Below are positions 51,708-60,730 of a stretch of DNA of 64,000 nt, in pieces. Location of the stretch: positions 1 to 64,000 of the forward strand of contig CBJLMB010000009.1 in assembly GCA_966424055.1 (NCBI GenBank), given 5' to 3'. Under the pieces are notes generated by a model. That model did no database searches and was not told the origin of the DNA. It saw only the letters and a list, made by a program, of their open reading frames with translations. This DNA comes from Deminuibacter sp966424055. GTDB lineage: Bacteria; Bacteroidota; Bacteroidia; Chitinophagales; Chitinophagaceae. Made by a program: the position numbers and the translations under genes. Every line of letters starts with the position of its first letter. Position 1 is the stretch's first letter.

Positions 51708-52098
51708 GTTGCAGACTAGTTTAGCTGAATATATTTAACGTATGGTTTTTCACAATATTGTCGAAGATCCCTGATGATTCGCGAATATAATTGATTTTGT
51801 ATTCCGAAGTTGACGCTCAGTGCGAAATTAAAGCCGTTGCCAGAATGAAATGATGGTTACACGTAGATTTCATCCGGGGCTATTGCAGGAGCGGGAAAAA
51901 TATTACATCTTTGTAAAACAGCGTTCAAAGCTGCCGGTGTGTCATTGCTGGAGGTGTTTACTAAATAATTTCAAACTTGTCCTCTATAGATTCAATTCTA
52001 CACTAATATTTTTATTTAAAACCTCAGAACTTTAATGCTGCCGGTTATCTATTATTAACAGGTATGGTTGTTCTGCACAGAGACTCAAATTAAAACGA
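51708..52098. other. 391-bp divergent spacer gldJ-porV
   Basis: CATCTTTG (51906-51913) is one mismatch from the -7 consensus and has TTG 20 bp before it (51883-51885). If used, porV would have a leader of about 180 nt. No gene is supported. Confidence 0.4.
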
Positions 52099-53232
52099 AT
52101 GAAACTAACCGCTTTAAAATCAACTGCTTTAATGCTGTTGCTGGGGGGAGGTATTATTGGAAAAGTAGCGGCCCAGGACCCTTTAAATGTTGTAACAACT
52201 GCTGTACCCTTTTTACGTATTTCGCCGGATGCCCGCTCGGGAGGTATGGGGGATGTGGGGATAGCCACTCCGCCAGACGCGAATTCTTCGTTCTGGAACC
52301 TTGCAAAAACACCTTTTACCAAGCAAAAGGCGGCAATCGGTGCAACATACACACCCTGGCTGGGTGATATTACCAAAGATGTATTCCTGGCCACTATAGC
52401 CGGATACTACAAACTGGACGATGAACAGGCTTTATCGGCTTCACTACGCTATTTTAACCTGGGCAATATCCAGTTCTCTGATTTTAATGGTAATTACCTG
52501 GGACAGTCTAACCCGCGTGAATTTTCATTCGATTTCGGCTATTCCCGCAAACTCAGCGATAAACTGGGTGTGGGAGTAACACTGCGTTATATCAACTCCA
52601 AGCTGGCCAGCGGGCCTATTGGCAATGTCAATTATAAAGCAGGTAATGCCTTTGCTGCGGATATCTCGTTGTACCACAACGGGCTGAAAGAGGATGGCTC
52701 AGGGCTTACCTGGGGTGTGGCCTTATCGAACCTGGGTTCTAAGATCAGTTATACCGATAATGCCCAGGCCAAAGATTTTATCCCGGCCAACCTGGGTGCA
52801 GGCCTTGCCTATACCTCTGTGTTTGACGAAACCAGCCGCCTTACCCTGGGGCTGGATGTGAACAAGCTGCTGGTGCCGGTAGTACCTGCCGATTCTGCCG
52901 GGCAGGCAGAATACCACAACTATGGGGTGTTCGACAGCTGGTTTAAATCGTTCGGTGGCGGAAATGGCGGTGTAAAAGCTTTACAGGCATCCCTGGGTGC
53001 CGAATATGCCTATAATGAAATGTTTTTTGCCCGTGCCGGCTATTTTTATGAAGATAAGACCAAAGGCAACCGGAAATATTTTACCTTAGGAGTAGGATTA
53101 AAATACAATAAGATAGGGCTGAACTTTTCTTATCTTATCCCCTCAGGCAGCGGGGTTACACGTAATCCACTGTCTAATACCCTGCGTTTCGGGGTAATAT
53201 TCGATCTGGACAATACGGATAAAAATCAGTAA
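52099..53232 (+). CDS. porV: type IX secretion outer-membrane protein PorV
   Basis: 377 aa with signal peptide MKLTALKSTALMLLLGGGIIGKVAAQ. PorV (LptO, PG27) is the outer-membrane beta-barrel that binds cargo signals and shuttles it to PorU. Signature VPFLRISPDARSGGMGDVGIATPPDANSSFWNLAK at the start of the barrel, and repeated aromatic-ended strands to the end (GVIFDLDN). It diverges from gldJ. Confidence 0.93.
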   Translation: MKLTALKSTALMLLLGGGIIGKVAAQDPLNVVTTAVPFLRISPDARSGGMGDVGIATPPDANSSFWNLAKTPFTKQKAAIGATYTPWLGDITKDVFLATIAGYYKLDDEQALSASLRYFNLGNIQFSDFNGNYLGQSNPREFSFDFGYSRKLSDKLGVGVTLRYINSKLASGPIGNVNYKAGNAFAADISLYHNGLKEDGSGLTWGVALSNLGSKISYTDNAQAKDFIPANLGAGLAYTSVFDETSRLTLGLDVNKLLVPVVPADSAGQAEYHNYGVFDSWFKSFGGGNGGVKALQASLGAEYAYNEMFFARAGYFYEDKTKGNRKYFTLGVGLKYNKIGLNFSYLIPSGSGVTRNPLSNTLRFGVIFDLDNTDKNQ

Positions 53233-53264
53233 AAAATAACCTGGGTTAGTATTTTGTGCCCGTC

Positions 53265-53291
53265 AAGCGAAGGTATGTTTTACCTTCGCTT
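53265..53291 (+). terminator. porV terminator
   Basis: AAGCGAAGGTA (53265-53275) pairs with TACCTTCGCTT (53281-53291) across a 5-nt loop and runs into T7. Confidence 0.85.
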
Positions 53292-53312
53292 TTTTTATAG
53301 AAAAACAGCGCA

Positions 53313-53798
53313 ATGAATATCAGGATAGGACAGGGAGTTGATTTTCACCAATTGGTAGCCGGCCGCGATCTATGGCTGGGAGGGGTATTGGTACCACATA
53401 CCAAAGGTGCACTGGGGCACAGCGATGCCGATGTACTGCTGCATGCTATTTGCGATGCATTGCTGGGTGCCGCCTGCCTGGGCGATATTGGTGTGCATTT
53501 TCCCGATACCTCGGCAGCATTTAAAAATATCGACAGCAAAATATTGCTGCAGCGCACACAGCAGCTGATCAATGCCGAAGGATACAGGGTGGGCAATATC
53601 GATGCCACTCTTTGCCTGCAGGCACCCAAAATAAAACCCTTTATTCCGCAGATGCAGGAAATCATCGCCGGTATTGTTGGTGTTACAGTGAAAGATGTGT
53701 CTGTTAAAGCCACTACCACCGAAAAAATGGGTTTTGTTGGCCGGGAAGAAGGGGTGATGGCTTATGCCAGCGCGCTGTTGTTTAAAAAAGAAGGATAG
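53313..53798 (+). CDS. ispF: 2-C-methyl-D-erythritol 2,4-cyclodiphosphate synthase
   Basis: 161 aa, usual length. It cyclises CDP-ME-2-phosphate in the MEP isoprenoid pathway as a trimer. Metal-binding motif GQGVDFHQL (Asp and His), third ligand in LGHSDADVLLHA. The loop ATTTEKMGFVGREEGVMAYA is the family end. It starts a plus-strand run toward dut. Confidence 0.95.
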   Translation: MNIRIGQGVDFHQLVAGRDLWLGGVLVPHTKGALGHSDADVLLHAICDALLGAACLGDIGVHFPDTSAAFKNIDSKILLQRTQQLINAEGYRVGNIDATLCLQAPKIKPFIPQMQEIIAGIVGVTVKDVSVKATTTEKMGFVGREEGVMAYASALLFKKEG

Positions 53799-53813
53799 AT
53801 TTTAGCCAATACA

Positions 53814-53848
53814 TTGGCTGCTCATAAATGTCAAGTTAATTAGTTTTG
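53814..53848 (+). promoter_or_regulatory. candidate dut promoter, possibly leaderless
   Basis: TTGG (53814-53817), 23 bp, then TAGTTTTG (53841-53848), an exact TAnnTTTG. The GTG start of dut is only 4 bp after the box, so transcription may begin at or beside the start codon. Confidence 0.45.
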
Positions 53849-53852
53849 CCGC

Positions 53853-54296
53853 GTGAATACAGTAACCGTTAAGATCATCAATCAGTCAGCTAACCCGCTC
53901 CCGGCTTATGCCACAGCCGGCTCTTCGGGAATGGACATCAGGGCCGATCTGCCCGCAGTAGTTACCCTGCAACCGCTCGAAAGAGTACTGGTGCCTACGG
54001 GGTTGTTTATAGAACTGCCCCTGGGGCTGGAAGCACAGATCCGCCCCCGCAGCGGGCTGGCCGTTAAACAGGGCCTTACCTGCCTGAATACTCCCGGCAC
54101 CATCGATGCAGATTACAGGGGCGAAATCAAAATAATCCTGATCAATCTTTCTAATGAAGAACAGGCCATACACCCCGGCGACCGCATTGCCCAGATGGTG
54201 ATACAGAAAGTGGAACAGGTGCAGTGGCAACTGGTAACCAGCATTGAAGCAACCGAACGCGGTGCTGGAGGATTTGGACATACAGGCAAACATTAA
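53853..54296 (+). CDS. dut: dUTP diphosphatase
   Basis: 147 aa. Cleaves dUTP to dUMP and pyrophosphate, keeping uracil out of DNA. All five motifs are seen: SSGMDIRADL, RPRSGLAVKQG, NTPGTIDADYRGEIKIILIN, DRIAQMVIQ and RGAGGFGHTGK. GTG is used as start. Its stop is followed 10 bp later by the DUF4292 lipoprotein. Confidence 0.95.
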   Translation: MNTVTVKIINQSANPLPAYATAGSSGMDIRADLPAVVTLQPLERVLVPTGLFIELPLGLEAQIRPRSGLAVKQGLTCLNTPGTIDADYRGEIKIILINLSNEEQAIHPGDRIAQMVIQKVEQVQWQLVTSIEATERGAGGFGHTGKH

Positions 54297-54306
54297 AAAA
54301 GCATTC

Positions 54307-55119
54307 ATGCGATATATCCTATACATCTGCGCTGTAATGCTGGTAGCGGCAAGCTGCAAACCGGCAAAAAAAGTTCAGCGTATCGAAAATGCCATCTCAA
54401 AAAAAGATACGGTGGCAAAAATAAAAGTGCACAAAGAGGTGGATTCCCTGGCTATTGTGAAAGACATTGTGCACAATCTCAAAACAAAACGGATCGATTT
54501 CAACACTTTTTCTGCCAAGGTGAAGGTGGAATACCAGGATAAAGACGGCGGGGACCAGGCCAATGCCAATATCCAGATGCAGAAAGACAGCGCTATCTGG
54601 ATACAGCTTACAGGCCCCTTTGGTATTGAAGGATACCGCCTGCTGATTACCAAAGACAGTGTAAAACTGATGAACAGGCTGAAAAAAACAGTACAGTTCC
54701 GCAGTGTTACCTACCTGAAAGAGCTTACAGAAATTCCGTTTGATTTTTATACCCTGCAGGATGTGCTCATTGGCAACCCGGTATTTATAGATGGCGATAT
54801 TGCTTCTTACAAAGATGCCGACAACGGGCTGCAGGTACTGATCATCGGGAAGATATTTAAACACCTGCTTACCATCGACAAAAAAAGCAATGATATACTG
54901 CACAGCAAGCTGGATGATGTGGATTCTGTACGCAACCGTACCTGCGATATCACTTTCAGCCAGTATGAGCAGAACGGCAGTTTTGATTTTTCCACCTACC
55001 GCAAAATATCGGTGGCCGAGCAGTCGAAGCTGGATGTAACCCTGGATTTTAAAAAATACAATTTTAACCAGCCGGTAAGTTTCCCGTTTAATATTCCTAA
55101 AAATTTCAAGCGCAAATAA
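54307..55119 (+). CDS. DUF4292 lipoprotein
   Basis: 270 aa from MRYILYICAVMLVAASC, a lipoprotein signal. The mature part KVKVEYQDKDGGDQANANIQMQKDSAIWIQLTGPFGIEGYRLLITKDSVKLMNRLKK is the LolA/LolB-like half-barrel seen in DUF4292 proteins, which suggests handling of lipoproteins or lipids at the outer membrane. It follows dut and precedes the EnvC-like gene; such a cluster is common in the phylum. Confidence 0.85.
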   Translation: MRYILYICAVMLVAASCKPAKKVQRIENAISKKDTVAKIKVHKEVDSLAIVKDIVHNLKTKRIDFNTFSAKVKVEYQDKDGGDQANANIQMQKDSAIWIQLTGPFGIEGYRLLITKDSVKLMNRLKKTVQFRSVTYLKELTEIPFDFYTLQDVLIGNPVFIDGDIASYKDADNGLQVLIIGKIFKHLLTIDKKSNDILHSKLDDVDSVRNRTCDITFSQYEQNGSFDFSTYRKISVAEQSKLDVTLDFKKYNFNQPVSFPFNIPKNFKRK

Positions 55120-55257
55120 TTTATTTCTATCCGGAACGTTAATTTTTGATAATCCGGGAAAACCGATGCACAGGAACCTTGCGGAGGTTGTAACTTTAAA
55201 AGAGTTGTTAACCCTTTTACCGGGCATACAAAACGAACACGAACAAAATAGCATTGC

Positions 55258-56664
55258 ATGGCAAAGAAGTTGTTTATTTTCATGGTAATGTTGCTTCCTG
55301 TGCTGACTGTACAGGCACAGCAGACCAAGGAGGAAATACAGAAAAGACAGCAGGAGCTGCAGCAGGAGCTGGCTGATCTCAACAATACCTTTGCCGAAAT
55401 AAAAAAGAATAAAAAGCAGTCACTGGGCCAGCTGGCACTGGTGCAGCGTAAGATAAGGGCCAGGGAAGAACTGGTAAGCAACCTGAATAAAGACCTCCGC
55501 CTGATCGATGACAATATCTACCTCACCACCCTGGAAATTAACCGCATGAAGCGGGAGCTGGACACATTGAAGCGGAACTATGCACAAAGCCTGGTTTTTG
55601 CCTATAAAAACCGGAGCAACTACGATTACCTGAACTTCATCTTTTCTGCCACCAGTTTTAATGATGCTATTAAAAGAGTGGCTTACCTGAAAAGCTACCG
55701 CCAATACCGCGAAACACAGGCGGATAATATCATGAAAACCCAACAGGTACTGGAACAAAAAGCTGGCTATCTGACCAATACCAAGAATGAAAAAAACAAT
55801 ACCATCAAAGAACAGGGTAAGCAATTACGGGTGCTGGAAGATGATAAAAAAGAAAAAGACCAGGTGATACGTGATCTGAAAGACCGCGAAACAGATGTGG
55901 CGGCTGAAATCAAGAATAAGGCAAGAACGCAGGCCAAACTGAAACAGGCCCTGCAAACCATCATTAAAAAAGAAATAGCGGAAGCAAAAAGAAGAGAACA
56001 GGAGCGGTTGGCAAAAGAAGAAGCCGACCGTAAACGCAGGCTGGCAGAAGAACAGCAAAGAAAACAACAGGCCGCTGCTGCTGCACAACAACAGCAGAAC
56101 AACAATGCAACGGCTGATAACAATACAAAAGCTTCCAGCTCCCCGGCAAAAAGCAGCAGCCAGCCTACTGAAGGATTGGTGAGCTCAGGTGGCCGGCATA
56201 CCGACAGGGCTTATAGTCCCTTCGAATCCACATCAGAAGGACTGACCCAATCGCTGAATTTTGAGAACAACCGGGGCCGCCTGCCCTGGCCAGTAGATGC
56301 AGGCATAGTAACCATTCCTTTTGGCAGTTATGAAATACCCAACTCGAAATTGAAAGGTTCTAGTGAGGGTATCGAGATCGCTTCCAAAGTAGGCGCCTCT
56401 GTAAAAGCGGTTGCAGACGGTGAAGTATCTGCCGTAGTGGATATCGGCGATGGTGAGCAAACAGTGATCCTGATACATGGTAAATATTTCACTACTTACA
56501 GCCACCTGTCAACTGTCAATGTTGGCAAAGGAGATAAAGTAAGGGCCGGCACAGTACTGGGTAAAGTGGCTGCGGGCAGCGATGGCGAAGGCCAGTTCAC
56601 TTTTATGGTGAACAATGAACGCGGTATTGCCCTTAATCCCGAAAGCTGGTTGAGGAGAAGATAA
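55258..56664 (+). CDS. EnvC-like murein hydrolase activator
   Basis: 468 aa with signal MAKKLFIFMVMLLPVLTVQAQ. A long coiled coil (about 22-265) of Gln, Glu and Lys. A low-complexity Gln/Asn/Ser linker (270-305). A C-terminal LytM/M23 domain (about 345-468). The Zn-binding residues are degenerate: the first His-Asp pair reads SSEGIEIAS, and the HxH is QFTFMVN. Such EnvC/NlpD-type proteins activate N-acetylmuramoyl-L-alanine amidases in cell separation instead of cutting peptidoglycan themselves. Confidence 0.88.
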   Translation: MAKKLFIFMVMLLPVLTVQAQQTKEEIQKRQQELQQELADLNNTFAEIKKNKKQSLGQLALVQRKIRAREELVSNLNKDLRLIDDNIYLTTLEINRMKRELDTLKRNYAQSLVFAYKNRSNYDYLNFIFSATSFNDAIKRVAYLKSYRQYRETQADNIMKTQQVLEQKAGYLTNTKNEKNNTIKEQGKQLRVLEDDKKEKDQVIRDLKDRETDVAAEIKNKARTQAKLKQALQTIIKKEIAEAKRREQERLAKEEADRKRRLAEEQQRKQQAAAAAQQQQNNNATADNNTKASSSPAKSSSQPTEGLVSSGGRHTDRAYSPFESTSEGLTQSLNFENNRGRLPWPVDAGIVTIPFGSYEIPNSKLKGSSEGIEIASKVGASVKAVADGEVSAVVDIGDGEQTVILIHGKYFTTYSHLSTVNVGKGDKVRAGTVLGKVAAGSDGEGQFTFMVNNERGIALNPESWLRRR

Positions 56665-56686
56665 CTGAATTATTACGCGGTGTTTA

Positions 56687-56730
56687 CCTGAAAAGGCACC
56701 CGGCAGCCGGGCAGCTTTTCAGGTTTATTT
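56687..56730. terminator. bidirectional terminator EnvC-bshA
   Basis: CCTGAAAAG (56687-56695) pairs with CTTTTCAGG (56715-56723) around a second CCGG-CAG-CCGG stem. T-run TTTATTTTTT follows. Confidence 0.85.
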
Positions 56731-56743
56731 TTTCCATCTGTCT

Positions 56744-57886
56744 TTAATCCTGTATAGAACATTCTATCCTGCAGAACCGGCTGTACAGTTTTTCGTAAAG
56801 CGGGATAATATTTTGAATATCGTATTTCACAGCCTGGTCAAAAGCCTGTTGTTTGAACTGCTGTAGCATTTCATCGTTCGATAAAAGCTCGATGGCATAC
56901 CGGCTCATCTCTTCCACATCGCCCACCCTGGCAAGAAAACCTGTTTGGCCCTGTATGTTGATCTCCGGCAAACCGCCTGCATTGGTGCTGATCACCGGCA
57001 CTTTGGCCGCCATCGCTTCCAGTGCGGCCAGGCCAAAGCTTTCATATTCGGAAGGTAGTAAAAACAGGTCGGAAATGGCCATGATCTCCTCTATCTGCTC
57101 CTGTTTGCCCAGGTAGCGGATATCTGCATCCACACCCAGTGCGCGGCCCAGTTCTTCTGCAATAGGGCGCTCGGGACCATCGCCCACCATTAATAATTTA
57201 ACAGGCAGCTGTGCCCTTACATTGGCGAAAATGCGGATCACATCCGTTACTCTTTTCACCTTTCTGAAATTAGAGGCATGTACCAGTATTTTTTCATCAT
57301 GCGGTGCAATCACTTTTCTGAATGCTTCAATGGGCTTTTTGTTGAAGCGGGTAACATCTACAAAGTTGGAAATAACTTCGATGTTCTTGGTAATATTAAA
57401 TGAGCGGTGTGTTTCCTCCCGCAGGTTTTCAGATACGGCGGTAATGGCATCGCTTTCATTGATAGAGAAAGTAACTACCGGGGCATAGGTTTTATCCCTG
57501 CCCACCAGGGTAATATCAGTTCCGTGCAGCGTGGTGATCACGGGTATGCTGCGGCCCTGCTTCTGCATGATCTGTCTGGCCATGTATGCAGCAGAGGCAT
57601 GGGGAATGGCATAATGCACATGCAACAGGTCGAGATCATGGTTCAGTATTACATCTACCATGGTGCTGGCCAGCGCTACTTCATAAGGTGGATAATCGAA
57701 CAGCGGATAGGTGGGTACACGTACTTCGTGATAATAAATGTTGGCGCTGAAAATATTAAGTCTTACAGGTTGCTGATAAGTGATAAAATGTACAGAATGT
57801 CCTTTGTCTGCTAAAGCCTTGCCTAATTCTGTAGCCAATACCCCGCTACCACCAAAAGTGGGGTAGCAAACGATACCTATTCGCAT
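56744..57886 (-). CDS. bshA: N-acetyl-alpha-D-glucosaminyl L-malate synthase BshA
   Basis: 380 aa GT4-type glycosyltransferase for the first step of bacillithiol: UDP-GlcNAc + L-malate. Begins MRIGIVCYPTFGGSGVLATELGKALA, the BshA signature, with donor motifs HGTDITLVG, VSNFV-like ISNFVDVTRF and PSEYESFGLAALEAMAA. Upstream on the minus strand TTGAC and TTACTTTG (57937-57941, 57905-57912) suit a promoter. Other bsh genes are not in the window. Confidence 0.93.
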   Translation of the reverse strand: MRIGIVCYPTFGGSGVLATELGKALADKGHSVHFITYQQPVRLNIFSANIYYHEVRVPTYPLFDYPPYEVALASTMVDVILNHDLDLLHVHYAIPHASAAYMARQIMQKQGRSIPVITTLHGTDITLVGRDKTYAPVVTFSINESDAITAVSENLREETHRSFNITKNIEVISNFVDVTRFNKKPIEAFRKVIAPHDEKILVHASNFRKVKRVTDVIRIFANVRAQLPVKLLMVGDGPERPIAEELGRALGVDADIRYLGKQEQIEEIMAISDLFLLPSEYESFGLAALEAMAAKVPVISTNAGGLPEINIQGQTGFLARVGDVEEMSRYAIELLSNDEMLQQFKQQAFDQAVKYDIQNIIPLYEKLYSRFCRIECSIQD

Positions 57887-57904
57887 GCATAATGGTTTAT
57901 GACC

Positions 57905-57941
57905 ACAAAGTAACAATCATTTCTTCAATAGGTTTTGTCAA
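57905..57941 (-). promoter_or_regulatory. candidate bshA promoter
   Basis: On the minus strand TTGAC (57941-57937), a 24-bp spacer and TTACTTTG (57912-57905), a near match to TAnnTTTG, lie 19 bp before the ATG. Confidence 0.4.
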
Positions 57942-58028
57942 TTATTTGTAATGAAGCCCCGAAATTTGATCCGGTGATGGGGCCTGGATATGATCCATGG
58001 CTTATCTTAGTTTCTTAATAAACCGATC

Positions 58029-59408
58029 ATGAACAAACTGCTGCCTTTTCTGCTACTGCCTTTTGCTGCAATGGCCAGGCAATACCCCTCAGATTCTGCA
58101 TTTATACGCACATTGGCCGATAAAATGCTAACAGATAAACAGGCATATGAAAACCTGTATCAACTAACTAAAAAAATAGGCGGCCGGTTATCGGGCTCGC
58201 CACAAATGTACAGGGCCGAGCAATGGGGCGTTGCTGCAATGGAAGCGGCCGGTGCCGATAAAGTGGTACTGCAGGAATGCCAGGTACCTCATTGGGTAAG
58301 GGGTGGTACAGACAAAGCGGCCGCAGTTTTTACGGATGACAAAGGAAAAAAGCAAACCATTCCTGTCGCTGTGCTGGCACTGGGTAATTCTGTTGGTACC
58401 GGCGCCCGTGGTATCAAAGCTCCTTTACTGCGTGTTCGTTCTTTTGACGAGCTGGAACAAAGACAGGCAGAGGTAAAAGGAAAGATAGTTTTTTATGATG
58501 TGCCTTTTGAAGAAACTTTTATACAGACGTTTGAGGCTTATGGAAAAAATGTGATCTATCGTGCAATAGGCGCCAGCCGCGCTGCACGATACGGGGCTGT
58601 TGCTGTATGGGTACGTTCGATGTCGCATTCGGTAGATAACCATCCGCATACAGGTGCCCTGCGTTACCTGGATAGTATTCCGCAGATACCTGCCGTAGCA
58701 ATAGGCTTGCGCGATGTGGAACGCCTGGATTCGTTGTTCAACAGTGGCAAAACACCGGAGGGGCAAATGGTAACCAATGGCAAAATGCTGGGTGATACAC
58801 TTGCGCACAACGTGATCGGTGAACTGAAAGGCAGCACCCATCCCGATGAAATTATTACGGTTGGTGGTCACCTCGACAGCTGGGATGTAAATGAAGGCGC
58901 AACCGATGATGGTGCCGGTGTGGTGCAAACCATTGCCATACTCAGGGCCTTTAAAGCATTGGGCTTCCAGCCTGCACATACCATCCGTTTTGTATTATTC
59001 GCCAATGAAGAAAATGGTACCCGCGGCGCTAAACGATATGCTGAAGAGGCTAAAAACAGGCACGAAAAACACCTGTTTGCCCTGGAAAGCGACGCCGGCG
59101 GGTTTACACCACGTGCGTTCAGCATAACAAACAATCAAGCTGTATTGCAGAAACTCAACAGCTGGAAACCACTGTTTGCACCCTATGGTGTGGAAGGTTT
59201 TGTGCCTGGCGGCGGCGGTGCCGATGTAACACCCCTGGAAACCACGTTTAATATCCCGGTAGGCGAGCTGCGGCCAGACAGCCAGCGCTATTTTGATGTA
59301 CACCATGCGGTTAATGATGTGCTGGAAAATGTAAATATCCGGGAATTAAAACTGGGTGCTATAAACATGGCGGCGCTGTTGTATCTTGTTGACAAATACG
59401 GTTTGTAG
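58029..59408 (+). CDS. secreted M28-family metallopeptidase
   Basis: 459 aa with signal MNKLLPFLLLPFAAMA. A di-zinc aminopeptidase/carboxypeptidase-Q-like fold: HLDSWD (first Zn ligand region VGGHLDSWDV), ATDDGAGV (bridging Asp), ANEENGTRGA (catalytic Glu and ligand), ESDAGGF and VHHAVNDV. A PA-like insertion lies near 105-240. It cuts peptides in the periplasm or outside. Confidence 0.9.
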   Translation: MNKLLPFLLLPFAAMARQYPSDSAFIRTLADKMLTDKQAYENLYQLTKKIGGRLSGSPQMYRAEQWGVAAMEAAGADKVVLQECQVPHWVRGGTDKAAAVFTDDKGKKQTIPVAVLALGNSVGTGARGIKAPLLRVRSFDELEQRQAEVKGKIVFYDVPFEETFIQTFEAYGKNVIYRAIGASRAARYGAVAVWVRSMSHSVDNHPHTGALRYLDSIPQIPAVAIGLRDVERLDSLFNSGKTPEGQMVTNGKMLGDTLAHNVIGELKGSTHPDEIITVGGHLDSWDVNEGATDDGAGVVQTIAILRAFKALGFQPAHTIRFVLFANEENGTRGAKRYAEEAKNRHEKHLFALESDAGGFTPRAFSITNNQAVLQKLNSWKPLFAPYGVEGFVPGGGGADVTPLETTFNIPVGELRPDSQRYFDVHHAVNDVLENVNIRELKLGAINMAALLYLVDKYGL

Positions 59409-59508
59409 CACCAATGCTGTAAGCCGGACCAGCCGTTATTTTCGGATGACAATGCGCTATCTTGCTAAAAACCATGCAGCGGCATCCGGTCAATGAAAAA
59501 TAGTAGGA

Positions 59509-59901
59509 ATGAAAAAGAAACGTATTTTCTGGAAAATAATTATTGGCCTGATAGTGGTATTACTGCTGTTTGGCTATGTACGCTATTACTGGGTATTTGG
59601 TGATGGTACCAAAGCCGGTGTATTGAATTATTTTATGCGCAAAGGATATGTGTTTAAAACCTATGAAGGTAAAATTATCCAGAGCGGCTTCAAGGCCAAT
59701 ATACAAAGCAATGAATTTGAATTCAGCGTGGCAGATGAGCATGTGGCCAAAATACTGTCTGAAAATGCCGGCCGCGAAATAGAAGTGCATTATAAAGAAT
59801 ATTTCGGCGCTTTACCCTGGCGGGGTATGCAAAACTATGTTGTGGATAGCGTGATACAGGTAAGAAATCCTTCAGGTGAAACAGTGATCAGCCCCAAATA
59901 A
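59509..59901 (+). CDS. membrane-anchored protein, unknown
   Basis: 130 aa. One N-terminal helix (about 8-28, WKIIIGLIVVLLLFGYVRYY), then a soluble domain with GDGTKAGVLNYFMRKGYVFKTYEG and EIEVHYKEYFGALPWRG. A widespread Bacteroidota family sometimes labelled, without support, as 6-phosphogluconate dehydrogenase. No function is assigned. Confidence 0.75.
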   Translation: MKKKRIFWKIIIGLIVVLLLFGYVRYYWVFGDGTKAGVLNYFMRKGYVFKTYEGKIIQSGFKANIQSNEFEFSVADEHVAKILSENAGREIEVHYKEYFGALPWRGMQNYVVDSVIQVRNPSGETVISPK

Positions 59902-59921
59902 AAAGTGTACATGCTATAGCA

Positions 59922-60635
59922 TCAGCCGGCTGCCTGCAATAAAAAAATGGCCGGCCGTTTATGAATATCCGGTACCTGTTGTTTCCATTGGTGTATTGTG
60001 CGTGTTTCGATAAGCTCTGTGGAAGCCGTGATATCAACGGCAATACAGAATTTCGTTTCTGCCCGGCAGGTTTGCAGTATATCTTTAACCAGCTGGTTAT
60101 TGCGGTACGGTGTTTCTATAAAAATATGGGTGCAGCGTTTCCTGGCAGAATCGGTCTCCAGCTCTTTTATTACTTTTTTACGGGCAGTTGTATCAATGGG
60201 GAGATAACCATGAAACTGGAAACACTGGCCATTCATACCACTGGCCATCAGCGCCAGCAAAATAGAGCTGGGCCCTACATAGGGAATTATTTTTGACCCG
60301 GCCAGCTGGGCGGCTTCCACCAGTACCTGCCCGGGATCGGCCACACCGGGACAGCCTGCTTCGCTGATAATACCGATCTGTTTTCCTTCTTTCAGGTATT
60401 GTACAAAACGGTTTTTCACTTCTTCCTCTGCTTTGTGAATAGCTACCCAGGTATAATTGTCGATCACCATTTCGCGCCACAGTTTTTTCAGGTAACGGCG
60501 CGCGGTTTTTTCATTCTCCACAAAAAACACTGAACAGCTTTTTACGGCATCCATGATATAAGGCGGGATGGCCTGCAGTGCCTGCTCCTCTTCGTGCAGC
60601 ACAGTAGGAATAAGGTGTACAATGCCTGTAGACAT
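59922..60635 (-). CDS. SAM-dependent methyltransferase (RsmI-like)
   Basis: 237 aa tetrapyrrole-methylase fold. IISEAGCPGVADPGQVLVEAA and VGPSSILLALMASGMNGQCFQFHGYLP match the RsmI branch, which 2'-O-methylates C1402 of 16S rRNA, but the first loop differs and this may be a paralogue. The start MSTGIVHLIPTVL is chosen over one four codons upstream. Confidence 0.82.
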   Translation of the reverse strand: MSTGIVHLIPTVLHEEEQALQAIPPYIMDAVKSCSVFFVENEKTARRYLKKLWREMVIDNYTWVAIHKAEEEVKNRFVQYLKEGKQIGIISEAGCPGVADPGQVLVEAAQLAGSKIIPYVGPSSILLALMASGMNGQCFQFHGYLPIDTTARKKVIKELETDSARKRCTHIFIETPYRNNQLVKDILQTCRAETKFCIAVDITASTELIETRTIHQWKQQVPDIHKRPAIFLLQAAG

Positions 60636-60730
60636 GCGGTTCAGCATTATTTTTTAAAGATATTGACCGTAAAGATAATTGAAGGATGGCTGAATTGTTC
60701 GCTGCAGATTTTTATGCTTGCCCAAGCTGT

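Noticed and set aside
51850..52035. 61-codon open frame upstream of porV
   Set aside because: Basic, Arg/Phe-rich and lying in the leader; no support.
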